Assembly: GCA_017940605.1 (NCBI GenBank)
Contig: JAGAYF010000065.1
Location: 1-47,277, forward strand
Origin: Bacteroidaceae bacterium
GTDB taxonomy: Bacteria > Bacteroidota > Bacteroidia > Bacteroidales > Bacteroidaceae
Direction of reading: 5' to 3'
Length of the DNA: 47,277 nt
Part shown: positions 1 to 8,529 of the stretch, piece after piece
How the letters are laid out: every line of letters starts with the position of its first letter
How positions within the stretch are numbered: the first letter of the stretch is position 1
Notes under the pieces: generated by a model
The model's database searches: none
Told to the model about the DNA's origin: nothing
The model's input: only the letters and a program-made list of their open reading frames with translations
Program-made: the position numbers and the translations under genes

Positions 1-11
1 CATCTTTGCCG

Positions 12-19
12 TAACTTTG
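12..19 (+). promoter_or_regulatory. Bacteroidetes -7 box (TAACTTTG) of the first gene
   Basis: The sequence TAACTTTG matches the Bacteroidetes primary sigma -7 consensus TAnnTTTG exactly. It ends only four bases before the ATG at 24, so the message would have almost no leader. The -33 region lies outside the window. Confidence 0.65.
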
Positions 20-23
20 CAGC

Positions 24-575
24 ATGGTTTTCCGTCCCATCGACCTTTCCTTTTCCGTCAGTACCGACCTGCTGCACCTTGACGTGCAGGAGGCCGAGGG
101 GCAGCACTTCTTCTGCAAGGGCGACGTGGGGCGCATCACCATCTTCTGCCCGCGGGGGACGAACTTTCAGGCGGGCGAGTTCCAGCTGTGGTTTCGCAAG
201 GTGGTGCGCGAGGCGCTGCGGCGCGAGGCCAAGCTCATCCTGCCCGGCCGGCTGGAGGAGTGGTCGGCGCGCACGGGGCTGCGCTACGGGCGGCTGACCA
301 TCAAGAGCACGTCGTCGAAGTGGGGCAGCTACTCATCCAAGGGCAACCTGAACCTGTCGCTGTACCTCATGCTGCTGCCCTCGACGATGGTGGACTACAC
401 GCTGTGCCACGAGCTGTGCCACAGCGTGCACATGAACCACGGGCCGCAGTTCTGGGCGCTCCTGCGCGAGAAGCTGGGCCGTGACCCAAGGCCCGTCAAG
501 TCGGCCATGAACGCCAAGGTGAAGGAGTGGTATGAAAGCGGCGACCCGCGCTACCTGCTCATCACCAATGCCTGA
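24..575 (+). CDS. YgjP-like (DUF45/WLM-type) zinc metallopeptidase
   Basis: Predicted cytoplasmic zinc metallopeptidase of the YgjP/DUF45 family, 183 residues, close to the usual size. The zinc site is visible as HELCH (H129, E130, H133) with a third ligand H139 in MNHGPQFW, the family arrangement. The segment KSTSSKWGSYSSKGNLNLS around residues 94-112 is the typical conserved stretch before the zinc site. No signal peptide is seen. The physiological substrate of this family is not established. It is followed after 24 bp by an M16 peptidase, so the two may be co-expressed. The ATG at 24 is the only sensible start, although the -7 box is very close to it. Confidence 0.88.
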   Translation: MVFRPIDLSFSVSTDLLHLDVQEAEGQHFFCKGDVGRITIFCPRGTNFQAGEFQLWFRKVVREALRREAKLILPGRLEEWSARTGLRYGRLTIKSTSSKWGSYSSKGNLNLSLYLMLLPSTMVDYTLCHELCHSVHMNHGPQFWALLREKLGRDPRPVKSAMNAKVKEWYESGDPRYLLITNA

Positions 576-599
576 ACCTTATTTAAATATGTATATGAG

Positions 600-1823
600 A
601 TGACGACCTACAACGAACATATCCTGCCCAACGGGCTGCGCATCATACACGAGGCCTCGCCCACCGACACGGTGTACTGCGGCCTGTTTGTCAACGCCGG
701 CACGCGCGACGAGGAGGCGGCCGACCTGGGGCTGGCCCATTTCTGTGAGCACACTTCGTTCAAGGGGACGGAGCGGCGGCGCGTGTGGCACATTCGCAAC
801 GGCCTGGAACTGGTGGGGGGCGACCTGAACGCCTACACGAACAAGGAGGCCACGGTGTTCTATGCCAGCGTGGGGCGCGCCGACTGGGTGCGCGCGGCCG
901 ACCTGCTGTTTGACATCGTGTTTCACAGCACCTACCCCCAGGCCGAGCTGGAAAAGGAGACGGAGGTCATCATTGACGAGATAGACAGCTACAACGACTC
1001 GCCGGCCGAACTGATATTCGACGAGTTTGAGGAGATGGTGTTCCGCGGCCACGAGCTGGGACGCAGCATCCTGGGACGGGCTGAGCGCCTGCGCACCTAC
1101 CGCACGGAGGATGCCCTGCGGTTTACGGGGCGGTACTACTGTGCGAGCAACGTTACGTTCTTTGTGTACGGCCGCGTGGACTTCCGCCAGGTGGTGCGGC
1201 TGGCCCGGAAATACGGCGGCGCGCTGCCCGCGGGCGCACCGCGCAAGCAGCGCACCCCGCTGCCTGACTACCGGCCCGAGCGCCGCGAGGCAATGCACGG
1301 AACGCACCAGGCGCATGTCATGATGGGCAACCGCGGATACAGCAGCGACGACCCCAGGCGCACGGCCCTCTTCCTGCTGAACAACATCCTGGGCGGGCCG
1401 GGCATGAACTCGCTGCTCAACGTGCAGCTGCGCGAGAAGAACGGACTGGTGTACACGGCCGAGAGCACGGCCTTCAGCTATACCGACACGGGAGTGTGGT
1501 CGGTGTACTATGGGTGTGACGAGGCCGACGTGAACCGCTGCCGCGACCTGGTGCTGCGGCAGCTGCGCCGGTTGCGCGAGCACCCGCTGAGCGCGGCCCA
1601 GGTGAGGCGCGCGCAGAAGCAGCTGACGGGCCAGATTCGCATTGCGAGCGATAGCTTTGAGAGCTACGCGCTGGCCATGGCCAAGACCTATGCGCAGACG
1701 GGCAGGCACAGGGACGTGGATGCCATCTGCCGCAACCTGATGGCACTGACGCCCGACGACCTGCAGGCCGTGGCGCAGGACGTATTTGCCGAGGACAAGC
1801 TGACCATGCTGGTGTACCGATGA
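600..1823 (+). CDS. M16 family (pitrilysin/PqqL-like) zinc peptidase
   Basis: Single-unit M16 metallopeptidase of 407 residues. The inverted zinc motif HxxEH is seen as H47-F-C-E50-H51, and the third ligand E127 lies 76 residues on, in EVIIDEIDSY, exactly the spacing known for the family. The C-terminal M16 domain follows (about 160-340), including a GGPGMNSLLNVQLREKNGLVY stretch typical of the half that closes the chamber. There is no signal peptide, so it is probably a cytoplasmic processing or peptide-degrading protease like the mpp-type proteins of other Bacteroidales. It sits between the DUF45 peptidase and the MATE exporter, 9 bp from the latter, in an apparent operon. The bases before the ATG form an AT-rich leader shared with the gene at 18024. 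Confidence 0.93.
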   Translation: MTTYNEHILPNGLRIIHEASPTDTVYCGLFVNAGTRDEEAADLGLAHFCEHTSFKGTERRRVWHIRNGLELVGGDLNAYTNKEATVFYASVGRADWVRAADLLFDIVFHSTYPQAELEKETEVIIDEIDSYNDSPAELIFDEFEEMVFRGHELGRSILGRAERLRTYRTEDALRFTGRYYCASNVTFFVYGRVDFRQVVRLARKYGGALPAGAPRKQRTPLPDYRPERREAMHGTHQAHVMMGNRGYSSDDPRRTALFLLNNILGGPGMNSLLNVQLREKNGLVYTAESTAFSYTDTGVWSVYYGCDEADVNRCRDLVLRQLRRLREHPLSAAQVRRAQKQLTGQIRIASDSFESYALAMAKTYAQTGRHRDVDAICRNLMALTPDDLQAVAQDVFAEDKLTMLVYR

Positions 1824-1832
1824 CATGAACCC

Positions 1833-3209
1833 ATGACCGAACTGGAGGAACAGAGACAGAAATACCTGCACATGACCACCAGCCCCGTGAGGCCGCTGGT
1901 GCGGCGGCTGTTCGTGCCTACGGTCATCACGATGCTGATTACGTCGGTCTACAACCTGGTGGACACGTTCTTTGTGGGGCGGCTGGGGTCGAGTGCCACG
2001 GGCGCGGTGGGGGCTATCTTCAGCGTGATGGCCGTCATACAGGCCATGGGGTTCGGATTCGGGCACGGGGCGGGCAACTACGTGAGCCGCAAGCTGGGCG
2101 AGCAGGACGTGGAGGAGGCGCAGCGCATGGCCACGGTGGGCATGGGGTCGTCGTTCCTGACGGGCCTGCTGGTCATGGTGCTGGGGCTGGCGTTGCTGTC
2201 GCCGCTGGTGAGCCTGCTGGGCGTTACGCCGACGATACGCCCCTATGCCGAGGAGTACCTGCGCTTCATCCTGCTGGGCGCGCCCTTCTTTGGGGCTTCG
2301 CTCACGATGAACAACCTGCTGCGGCTGCAGGGCAACGCCCAGTTTGCCATGGTGGGCATTACGCTGGGGGCGGTGCTGAATGCGTGTCTCGATCCGCTGT
2401 TGATATTCGGGTTGGACATGGGCATCAGGGGCGCGGGACTGTCTACGCTGGTCAGCCAGGTGGTGAGTTTCGCCGTCCTGCTGGCGGGCAACGAACGGAG
2501 CGATGCCGTGAAGCTGCGGCCGGCGGCCTTCCGGCCCTCAAGGCGGCGATACCTGGCCATTGTGCAGGGGGGCATGCCCTCGGTGGGGCGGCAGGGCACG
2601 CGCTGCCTGGGCATCGTGGTGCTGAACCACGCGATGAAGATTTTTGGCGACGAGGTCTATGCCGCGCTCACGATTGTGATACGGTTGGCCAACCTGCTGT
2701 TTGCCGTTGCCATCGGTATCGGGCAGGGTTTCCAGCCGGTGTGCGGATTTAACTTTGGTGCACGGCTGCATGGGCGCGTGTTGCAGGCCTATCACTATAC
2801 GCAGCGGCTGGCGGTGGCCCTGATGGTGGTCCTGTGTGCGGTGCTGTTCGGCTTTGCACCGCAGGTGGTGTCGTGGTTTACCGAGGACGGGTACGTTGTT
2901 GAGGTGGCCACGGTGGCCCTGCGCTGGCAGTGTGTGGCCATCCCCTTTATGAGCTACGCAAACATTGTGAGCATGTTTTTTCAGAACATCAACCATTTCC
3001 GGAAGGCGTTCCTCATTGCCATTGGGCGCGACGGGCTGTTCTTCCTGCCCGCTGTCGTGCTGCTGCCGCGCGTGGCGGGGCTGGCGGGATTGGTGCTGGC
3101 GCAGCCGGTGGCCGACGGTCTCACTTTCCTGACGGCCCTGGCACTGGTGATTCCCACCCTGCGGCATTTGCAGCGCGGCGCCAACGAGGCTGGCCGGGAG
3201 CGGCGGTGA
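1833..3209 (+). CDS. MATE family efflux transporter
   Basis: Inner-membrane multidrug and toxin extrusion transporter, 458 residues, about 12 hydrophobic segments. The N-terminus (SPVRPLVRRLFVPTVITML and then YNLVDTFFVGRLG) is characteristic of MATE proteins, and the second half repeats the fold. These transporters exchange cationic or amphipathic compounds for H+ or Na+; the substrate cannot be told from sequence. It begins 9 bp after the M16 stop, probably as the third gene of an operon. The C-terminus ends in a short charged tail and nothing appears truncated. Confidence 0.93.
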   Translation: MTELEEQRQKYLHMTTSPVRPLVRRLFVPTVITMLITSVYNLVDTFFVGRLGSSATGAVGAIFSVMAVIQAMGFGFGHGAGNYVSRKLGEQDVEEAQRMATVGMGSSFLTGLLVMVLGLALLSPLVSLLGVTPTIRPYAEEYLRFILLGAPFFGASLTMNNLLRLQGNAQFAMVGITLGAVLNACLDPLLIFGLDMGIRGAGLSTLVSQVVSFAVLLAGNERSDAVKLRPAAFRPSRRRYLAIVQGGMPSVGRQGTRCLGIVVLNHAMKIFGDEVYAALTIVIRLANLLFAVAIGIGQGFQPVCGFNFGARLHGRVLQAYHYTQRLAVALMVVLCAVLFGFAPQVVSWFTEDGYVVEVATVALRWQCVAIPFMSYANIVSMFFQNINHFRKAFLIAIGRDGLFFLPAVVLLPRVAGLAGLVLAQPVADGLTFLTALALVIPTLRHLQRGANEAGRERR

Positions 3210-3296
3210 CGAAGGGGCGTGGCGGGCGCGGATGAGCCTGAGCAGATTTTTGTGAACATAGGGGAGAAAAAATGGTATGGGCTGACGATTTTTTCG

Positions 3297-3304
3297 TACC
3301 TTTG
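3297..3304 (+). promoter_or_regulatory. -7 box TACCTTTG
   Basis: Exact match to TAnnTTTG, 27 bp before the ATG at 3332 and in the 122-bp gap after the MATE gene. It indicates a separate transcript for the nucleoside-recognition gene and the flippase behind it. No clear -33 TTTG at the preferred distance. Confidence 0.7.
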
Positions 3305-3331
3305 TGGGAAATTTCCGGAACTGAGTAAGAT

Positions 3332-4564
3332 ATGGCATTGAACTACATTTGGATTGCCTTCTTCCTGATTGCATTCCTGATAGGCATCGTCAAGATGGTC
3401 TTCCTGGGCGACGTGAATGTCTTTCCCGACATGATGAACAGCACGTTCAGCAGCGCGAAGACGGCATTTGAGATATCCATCGGCCTGACAGGCGTGCTGG
3501 CCTTTTGGCTGGGCATCATGAAAATAGGGGAGCGCGGCGGGCTGATTAACACGTTCTCGCGCTGGCTGAGTCCTTTCTTCAGCAAGCTCTTTCCCGACAT
3601 TCCCAAGAACCATCCCGTGTACGGCAACCTCTTCATGAACATGGCGGCCAACATGCTGGGCCTGGACAACGCGGCAACGCCCCTGGGGCTGAAGGCGATG
3701 CAGGGATTGCAGGAATTGAACCCCCAAAAGGATACGGCAAGCAACCCCATGATTATGTTTCTTGTGCTCAACACGTCGGGACTCATGCTCATTCCCGTCA
3801 GCGTCATGGTATACCGGGCGCAGTTGGGGGCGGCACAGCCCACGGACGTGTTCATACCGATATTGCTGGCGACCTGTTTTGCCACACTGGTGGGAATTGT
3901 GGTCACGGCCTTGGTGCAGAAAATCAACCTGCTGAACAGGACGCTGCTGCTCGGCCTGGGCGGCATCGTGGCCTTTGTGGGGCTGGTCGTATGGGGCTTC
4001 AGCCAAATGGACCGCGAGACTATGGGCGTGGTGGCCACGACAAGCGCCAACGTTCTGCTGTTTACCATCATCGTGGGCTTCCTACTGTCGGGTATACGCA
4101 AGCGAATCAATGTCTATGATGCTTTTGTGGAAGGCGCAAAGGAGGGCTTTCAGACGGCGGTCCGCATCATTCCCTACTTGGTGGCCATTCTTGTCAGCAT
4201 AGGCGTCTTCCGCGCGTCGGGAGCTATGGACTGGCTGGTCGAAGGTGTCCGCGCGGCGGTCGCCATGGTCGGAATGCCCACCGATTGGGTGGATTCGCTG
4301 CCCACGGCCCTTATGAAACCGCTGAGCGGCAGTGGAAGCCGCGGAATGATGATAGACGCAATGACGACACACGGCGCAGATTCCTTTGTGGGCCACTTGG
4401 TTTGCCTCTTGCAAGGGAGCACGGACACCACATTCTATATTTTGGCAGTTTACTTCGGCAGCGTAAACATCAGCAAGACGCGCCACGCCGTGCCCTGCGG
4501 CCTCATTGCCGACGTGAGCGGCTCAATTGCCGCCATCCTGCTGTGCTACATGTTTTTCGGCTAA
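3332..4564 (+). CDS. Nucleoside-recognition (SpmA-SpmB-like) membrane protein
   Basis: Polytopic inner-membrane protein of 410 residues made of two Gate/nucleoside-recognition domains. The first half (about 1-200) resembles spore maturation protein A, with NMAANMLGLDNAATPLGLKAM conserved. The second half (about 230-410) resembles SpmB, with LMKPLSGSGSRGMMIDAM and HLVCLLQGSTDTTFYILAVYFG. In Bacillus SpmA and SpmB are separate; in Bacteroidetes a single fused protein is usual. The organism is not a spore former, so the name is historical; the transported or recognised ligand is unknown. It has its own -7 box, and the flippase gene follows 12 bp after the stop. Confidence 0.88.
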   Translation: MALNYIWIAFFLIAFLIGIVKMVFLGDVNVFPDMMNSTFSSAKTAFEISIGLTGVLAFWLGIMKIGERGGLINTFSRWLSPFFSKLFPDIPKNHPVYGNLFMNMAANMLGLDNAATPLGLKAMQGLQELNPQKDTASNPMIMFLVLNTSGLMLIPVSVMVYRAQLGAAQPTDVFIPILLATCFATLVGIVVTALVQKINLLNRTLLLGLGGIVAFVGLVVWGFSQMDRETMGVVATTSANVLLFTIIVGFLLSGIRKRINVYDAFVEGAKEGFQTAVRIIPYLVAILVSIGVFRASGAMDWLVEGVRAAVAMVGMPTDWVDSLPTALMKPLSGSGSRGMMIDAMTTHGADSFVGHLVCLLQGSTDTTFYILAVYFGSVNISKTRHAVPCGLIADVSGSIAAILLCYMFFG

Positions 4565-4576
4565 TTTATTTTTTCT

Positions 4577-6046
4577 ATGGCCCAACTAAAATCCCTGGCG
4601 AAGGACACTGCCATCTACGGATTGAGCAGCATTGTCGGCCGTTTCCTCAATTGGTTGCTCGTACCCTTATACACAGCCCGGCTGGCTGCGGCTTCGGGCG
4701 GCTATGGTGTCATCACAAATTTGTATGCCTATACTGCGTTGCTGCTGGTGCTGCTGACGTTTGGCATGGAAACGACTTTTTTCCGTTTTGCCAATAAGAA
4801 TCAGGAACGCTCCCAAATCATCTACTCCACTGCCCTGATGATGGTGGGCGGCGTGGGCCTCATCTACCTGTTGCTGCTGCTGTCGTTTCATCAGCCCCTG
4901 GCCCATGCGCTCGGATATGCCGAACATCCCGAATACATGCTCATGCTGTTTGTCTGCGTGGCGTTTGACGCATTCCAATGCATCGTCTTTGCCTATCTGC
5001 GCTTCCAAAGGCGGCCCGTCAAGTTCGCCGCGCTGAAATTGCTGAACATCCTGGTGAACATCGTCCTGAACATTCTTTTTTTCATCGTCCTTCCCGACAT
5101 GGGAGTCCTCCGGATAGACGTGGGCTACGCCTTTGCCATCAATCTGTTCACGTCGGTCATGCTCACTTTCTTCCTGTATAAGGAACTGACGGGCTTTCCT
5201 TACGTCTTTGACCGCCAGGCTGCGCGCCAGATGTGGCAATATGCCTGGCCCATCCTCATCCTGGGAGTCGCCGGCATACTGAACCAGACGGCGGACAAGA
5301 TCTTGTATCCACTCATCAGGCCCACGCAGGAAGGCAGGATGGAACTGGGCATCTACGGGGCTTGTGTGAAAATTGCCATGATAATGGCCATGATTACCCA
5401 GGCCTTTCGTTATGCCTATGAGCCGTTTGTCTTTGGTCAGGCGCGCGACAAGGACAGCCGCGAGACGTATGGGAAGGCCATGAAATACTTCCTGATTTTT
5501 ACCCTGCTGGCCTTTATCATCGTCTGTGCCTACATGGACATCCTCAAGTACATCATCGGGAGCGATTACTGGGAGGGCCTGCGCGTCGTGCCCATTGTTA
5601 TGGCGGCCGAAATCATGATGGGCATCTATTTCAACCTGTCATTCTGGTACAAGCTCATTGACCGCACCATCTGGGGGGCGTGGTTCTCGGGCGCAGGCTG
5701 CCTGGTGCTGGTGGCGGTCAACCTGTTGTTCATTCCCCGCTACGGATACATGGCCTGTGCCTGGGCCGGCGTGGCAGGCTACGGAACGGCCATGCTCCTG
5801 TCCTACTTCGTGGGCCAGCGCAAGTACCCCATTGACTATCCGCTCAGGAGCATGGCGGCCTATGTGGCCATTGCGGCCTTGTTTACGGCCATTATCTACG
5901 TTGTGCCGCGGCAATGGCCCGTGTGGATGCGCCTCGGCATCAACACGTTGCTGGTATTGCTGTTCTGCGGCCACATTGTCAGCCACGACCTCCCCTTGCA
6001 CTCGCTGCCGGTCGTGGGAAAATATTTTGGTAAAAAGACAAGCTAG
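4577..6046 (+). CDS. Oligosaccharide flippase (Wzx/MOP superfamily)
   Basis: Inner-membrane lipid-linked oligosaccharide or polysaccharide exporter, 489 residues with about 14 hydrophobic helices. The opening LKSLAKDTAIYGLSSIVGRF followed by NWLLVPLYTARL is the standard start of Bacteroidetes Wzx-type proteins, and the C-terminal third corresponds to the polysaccharide biosynthesis C-terminal domain. No glycosyltransferases lie nearby, so this is probably a housekeeping glycan flippase rather than part of a capsule locus. It is 12 bp downstream of the nucleoside-recognition gene and ends a plus-strand run that converges on the ApbE-like gene. Confidence 0.9.
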   Translation: MAQLKSLAKDTAIYGLSSIVGRFLNWLLVPLYTARLAAASGGYGVITNLYAYTALLLVLLTFGMETTFFRFANKNQERSQIIYSTALMMVGGVGLIYLLLLLSFHQPLAHALGYAEHPEYMLMLFVCVAFDAFQCIVFAYLRFQRRPVKFAALKLLNILVNIVLNILFFIVLPDMGVLRIDVGYAFAINLFTSVMLTFFLYKELTGFPYVFDRQAARQMWQYAWPILILGVAGILNQTADKILYPLIRPTQEGRMELGIYGACVKIAMIMAMITQAFRYAYEPFVFGQARDKDSRETYGKAMKYFLIFTLLAFIIVCAYMDILKYIIGSDYWEGLRVVPIVMAAEIMMGIYFNLSFWYKLIDRTIWGAWFSGAGCLVLVAVNLLFIPRYGYMACAWAGVAGYGTAMLLSYFVGQRKYPIDYPLRSMAAYVAIAALFTAIIYVVPRQWPVWMRLGINTLLVLLFCGHIVSHDLPLHSLPVVGKYFGKKTS

Positions 6047-6103
6047 GATTTTGTAAGGAATAACAGGTTGAAAATCTGTTGAATGTATATCCCTGTGCGC
6101 TTG

Positions 6104-6127
6104 TTCGCCTCTGCATTGAGAGGCGAA
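6104..6127 (+). terminator. Possible terminator hairpin after the flippase gene
   Basis: TTCGCCTC pairs with GAGGCGAA across an 8-base loop, followed by AGATTTATT. The stem is perfect but the T-tract is poor. It lies 57 bp after the flippase stop and directly before repeat copy A. Confidence 0.45.
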
Positions 6128-6136
6128 AGATTTATT

Positions 6137-6209
6137 GCGCCTTGTCAGTGGTATTTTTGCGCCTTGCCCAATTTTTCTTGGGCCGCATTTGCGCAGTGCT
6201 TGCGCCTTG
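6137..6209 (+). repeat. 73-bp four-block intergenic repeat, copy A
   Basis: Blocks: GCGCCTTG at 6137, GCGCCTTG at 6159, GGGCCGCATT at 6180 and GCGCCTTG at 6202, giving offsets 0, 22, 43 and 65. A T-rich stretch precedes the third block, and here GCCCAA/TTGGGC could pair around it. The copy lies in the 278-bp gap between the convergent flippase and ApbE-like genes, in which I see no other gene. Confidence 0.85.
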
Positions 6210-6324
6210 TTCTTCTTGTTTTGTCGCGGAATCGTTTTGTGCGTCTGCCCTGAAGGGGATATGCGCGGTGGTGGAGGATACAGGATGGACCGTCTTGCTG
6301 TGCCGTGCGGCCGCCGGCGGTGCG

Positions 6325-7161
6325 TCAGTGCAGCGCAACGATGCGCCGCGGCTGATATTCACGGCGCAGTGCGGCCTGCTGTTCCTCGTTGGCCAGAAAC
6401 AGGCTGGTTGACAGCACTTCGCCCTCGGCGGCATCGGTGGTGATGACGGCCACGCCCCGATGGCCTTTGACGTAGTGGCCGTCGTGGGGGTGCAGGATGT
6501 GGCGGCGGTGGGGTGAGTCATTGCCCGAGGTGGTTAGGCACTCATTTTTCAGCACGATGCGTTCGGTCCGTGCGGCCGTGGGCCATGCCGTGGGGTCGAA
6601 GGTCACTTCCCATCCCTCCTTGCCTGGGGGGATGCCCGTGGCCAGTATGGAACTGTTGCCCATGTTGATGAGGGCGCAGCCTATGTCCTCGGCCGTGAGC
6701 AGTCGGCGCGTTTCCTCGAGCGCGTGGCCCTTGAGCATGCCCGACAGGTTGAGCCTGATGCCTTCCTGCAGGAAGTGTACCTGGTGATTGTCCAGGCTGA
6801 CCTGGCCGAGGGTGCGGGACGTGTGGGGCGTGGAGGCGAAGCTGATGTCGAAGAGCCCCTGCGTGCGCTGGTGTTCCTGCTGGCAGTAGCGCAGCAAACG
6901 GCACAGCCGCTCGCTGACCTCTGTGGGGCAGCGGGCGGCTGTTTGGTTCAGCTGGGAGAGTTCACTCTTGGGGTCAAAGCAGTTGGCCGTGGAGCAAATG
7001 TCCTGCAGGAGTTGCGCTATGCGCGCGGCCAACCGGGTGTTTTCTTCCTCCGTGCGGCGGCTCACCCAGAAAAGGTCCACTCGGGTGTGCATGGCGGGAA
7101 ACCAGGTATAGAACAGCGCGTCTCCCGATGCAAGGGGCCGGTGGATGTGGGGGTGTGTCAA
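6325..7161 (-). CDS. ApbE-like FAD:protein FMN transferase
   Basis: Member of the ApbE family, which moves FMN from FAD onto Thr/Ser of flavoproteins such as RnfG/NqrC, normally outside the cytoplasm. Family signatures are visible: NLSGMLKGHALE (usual form DLGGIAKGYAVD), CALINMGNSSILATG, SGNDSPHRRHILHPHDG and the C-terminal EVLSTSLFLA block, where the usual metal-binding Asp is replaced by Glu. No signal peptide is evident, which is unusual. The start is uncertain: I chose the TTG at 7161, six bases after the DUF1080 stop, because LFYTWFPAMHTRVDLFW looks like family sequence. The ATG at 7092 is the alternative. It is the last gene of the oxidoreductase/DUF1080 operon. Confidence 0.75.
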   Translation of the reverse strand: MTHPHIHRPLASGDALFYTWFPAMHTRVDLFWVSRRTEEENTRLAARIAQLLQDICSTANCFDPKSELSQLNQTAARCPTEVSERLCRLLRYCQQEHQRTQGLFDISFASTPHTSRTLGQVSLDNHQVHFLQEGIRLNLSGMLKGHALEETRRLLTAEDIGCALINMGNSSILATGIPPGKEGWEVTFDPTAWPTAARTERIVLKNECLTTSGNDSPHRRHILHPHDGHYVKGHRGVAVITTDAAEGEVLSTSLFLANEEQQAALRREYQPRRIVALH

Positions 7162-7166
7162 GCGGA

Positions 7167-8510
7167 TTAGAGTTCCTTGATTTTGATATTCTTGAACGAC
7201 ACCTCGTCGCCGTGGTCCTGCAGCAGGATGTTGCCCTCGGCGCGGTTGCCAAAGTCGGGCCAGTTGCGGTACTTGCTGTAGGCCACGAGGGCATTCCATT
7301 CCTGGTTGTTGCGTTCATACTCCAGGAGCTTCTCTCCGTTGAGCCAGTGCTCCACATGGTTGTCCTTGACAATGATGACGGCCGTATTGAAGGCGTTGAA
7401 GATGAATGGTTTGTCGTCCGACACGGGTATGAGGTCGTAGAGCGCGCCCAGCTTGCGGTTACCCTTTACGCCGAGCTTGGCATCGGGGTGGCGCTGGTCG
7501 TCGAGTATCTGGAATTCGCAGCCGATGGCCGAGCCCTCGCCCTTGTTCATGTCGGGGTCTACGAAGTACTTGATGCCGCTGTTTGCACCCTTGGTGATCA
7601 TGAAGTCCACGCTAAGGATAAAGTTTCTGTAGGTGCGCGTAGTGACAATGTCACCCCCGTTGGCCGATTCCTTGCCGCCGCTCTTCTGCACTTTCAGCAC
7701 GCCGTTGTCTATCTTCCAGCCTTTCTCGGGGAATGTGGCCAGCCTGGCACCGCGCCATCCATTGGTGGTCTTGCCGTCCCACAGGAGCTTCCATCCGTCT
7801 TTCACTTCGTCGGGCGAAAGGGTGTTGGCAATGCAGTTGGCTTGCGGCGTATGGTCCTTGGGAGTGAGGTATTTCTCCACGTCCTTGGTGCAGATGCGCA
7901 GGTCGCGCCAGGCAATGGTCTTGCCTTCGTTGGCAGCGTCGTAGATCTGATGCACTTGCAGGGCAATGAAGCCCTCGGGTGTCATGTCATCCCAGATGTT
8001 GGCACACGGAATGCCGTTTACCCACGTGCGCACGCTCTTGCCGTAGGCCTCGATGCGGGCTTTGTTCCATTCGTTGTTCTTGTAGGCCGTCTTGGCTGCG
8101 GGATTCTTGATGAGCGGATAGAGCCAGCCGCGGCGGGCCTCGTCGTAAATGCCGCCACTCCAGGCACGCGGGGAGGGATCTATCTCAAACTGGTAGCCGT
8201 GCACGCGGCCGTCCTTGAATTCCTTGAGGCTTTGGCTGCGGAACTGCACGCCCGAGTTGAGAGCGTCGTCTACGCGGAACTCAAACTCCAGGATGAAGTC
8301 GCCGTAGTTCTTCTTGGTGGCCAAGAAGGAGTTGGGCGTGTTCATCTTGCTGTAGCCCACGATGGCATCGTTCTCAATCTTGTACACAGCCTTGCCGTTG
8401 AGCTGCTGCCAGCCCTTGAGGTTCTTCCCATTGAAGAGTTTTTCCCATTGCTGAGCACCGGCGGGCAGGGCGAACAGTGCTCCGAGGAATAGAATGCCTA
8501 TTTTTTTCAT
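7167..8510 (-). CDS. Secreted protein with two DUF1080 (3-keto-disaccharide hydrolase) domains
   Basis: 447-residue exported protein with a Sec signal peptide ([20 protein letters not shown]). It holds two copies of the DUF1080/PF06439 concanavalin-like fold. The first runs from about 22 ([12 protein letters not shown]) to 205, the second from about 237 ([15 protein letters not shown]) to the end. DUF1080 proteins have been linked to cleavage of 3-keto-glycosides made by Gfo/Idh/MocA oxidoreductases, and here two such oxidoreductases are encoded just upstream. The start is the ATG at 8510 because it begins the signal peptide; upstream in-frame codons overlap the preceding gene. Most family members have one domain, so the doubled form may bring two active sites or one binding and one catalytic site. 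Confidence 0.88.
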   Translation of the reverse strand: MKKIGILFLGALFALPAGAQQWEKLFNGKNLKGWQQLNGKAVYKIENDAIVGYSKMNTPNSFLATKKNYGDFILEFEFRVDDALNSGVQFRSQSLKEFKDGRVHGYQFEIDPSPRAWSGGIYDEARRGWLYPLIKNPAAKTAYKNNEWNKARIEAYGKSVRTWVNGIPCANIWDDMTPEGFIALQVHQIYDAANEGKTIAWRDLRICTKDVEKYLTPKDHTPQANCIANTLSPDEVKDGWKLLWDGKTTNGWRGARLATFPEKGWKIDNGVLKVQKSGGKESANGGDIVTTRTYRNFILSVDFMITKGANSGIKYFVDPDMNKGEGSAIGCEFQILDDQRHPDAKLGVKGNRKLGALYDLIPVSDDKPFIFNAFNTAVIIVKDNHVEHWLNGEKLLEYERNNQEWNALVAYSKYRNWPDFGNRAEGNILLQDHGDEVSFKNIKIKEL

Positions 8511-8529
8511 GATTGTCCTTGTTGAGGGT

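Noticed and set aside
579-2066. Long minus-strand open frame (495 codons) opposite the M16 and MATE genes
   Set aside because: It is His/Gln/Arg-rich, without domain features, and lies opposite two well-recognised genes; GC-rich codon structure produces such shadows.
3332-4564. Sporulation function for the SpmA/SpmB-like protein
   Set aside because: Bacteroidales do not sporulate; the family name is historical and the protein is common in non-sporing bacteria.
6137-6209. Repeat blocks as a small CRISPR array
   Set aside because: The conserved blocks are only 8-10 bp, spacing is 21-22 bp, the array is always four blocks and is scattered over the chromosome without cas genes.
6079-6443. Plus-strand open frames after the flippase gene (starts at 6079 and 6135)
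   Set aside because: They run through repeat copy A and into the antisense of the ApbE-like gene; Cys-rich composition comes from the repeat (GCGCCTTG).
7128-8492. Plus-strand open frame (454 codons) opposite the DUF1080 gene
   Set aside because: Val/Ala/Leu-rich antisense shadow; the minus strand has a clear signal peptide and two DUF1080 domains.
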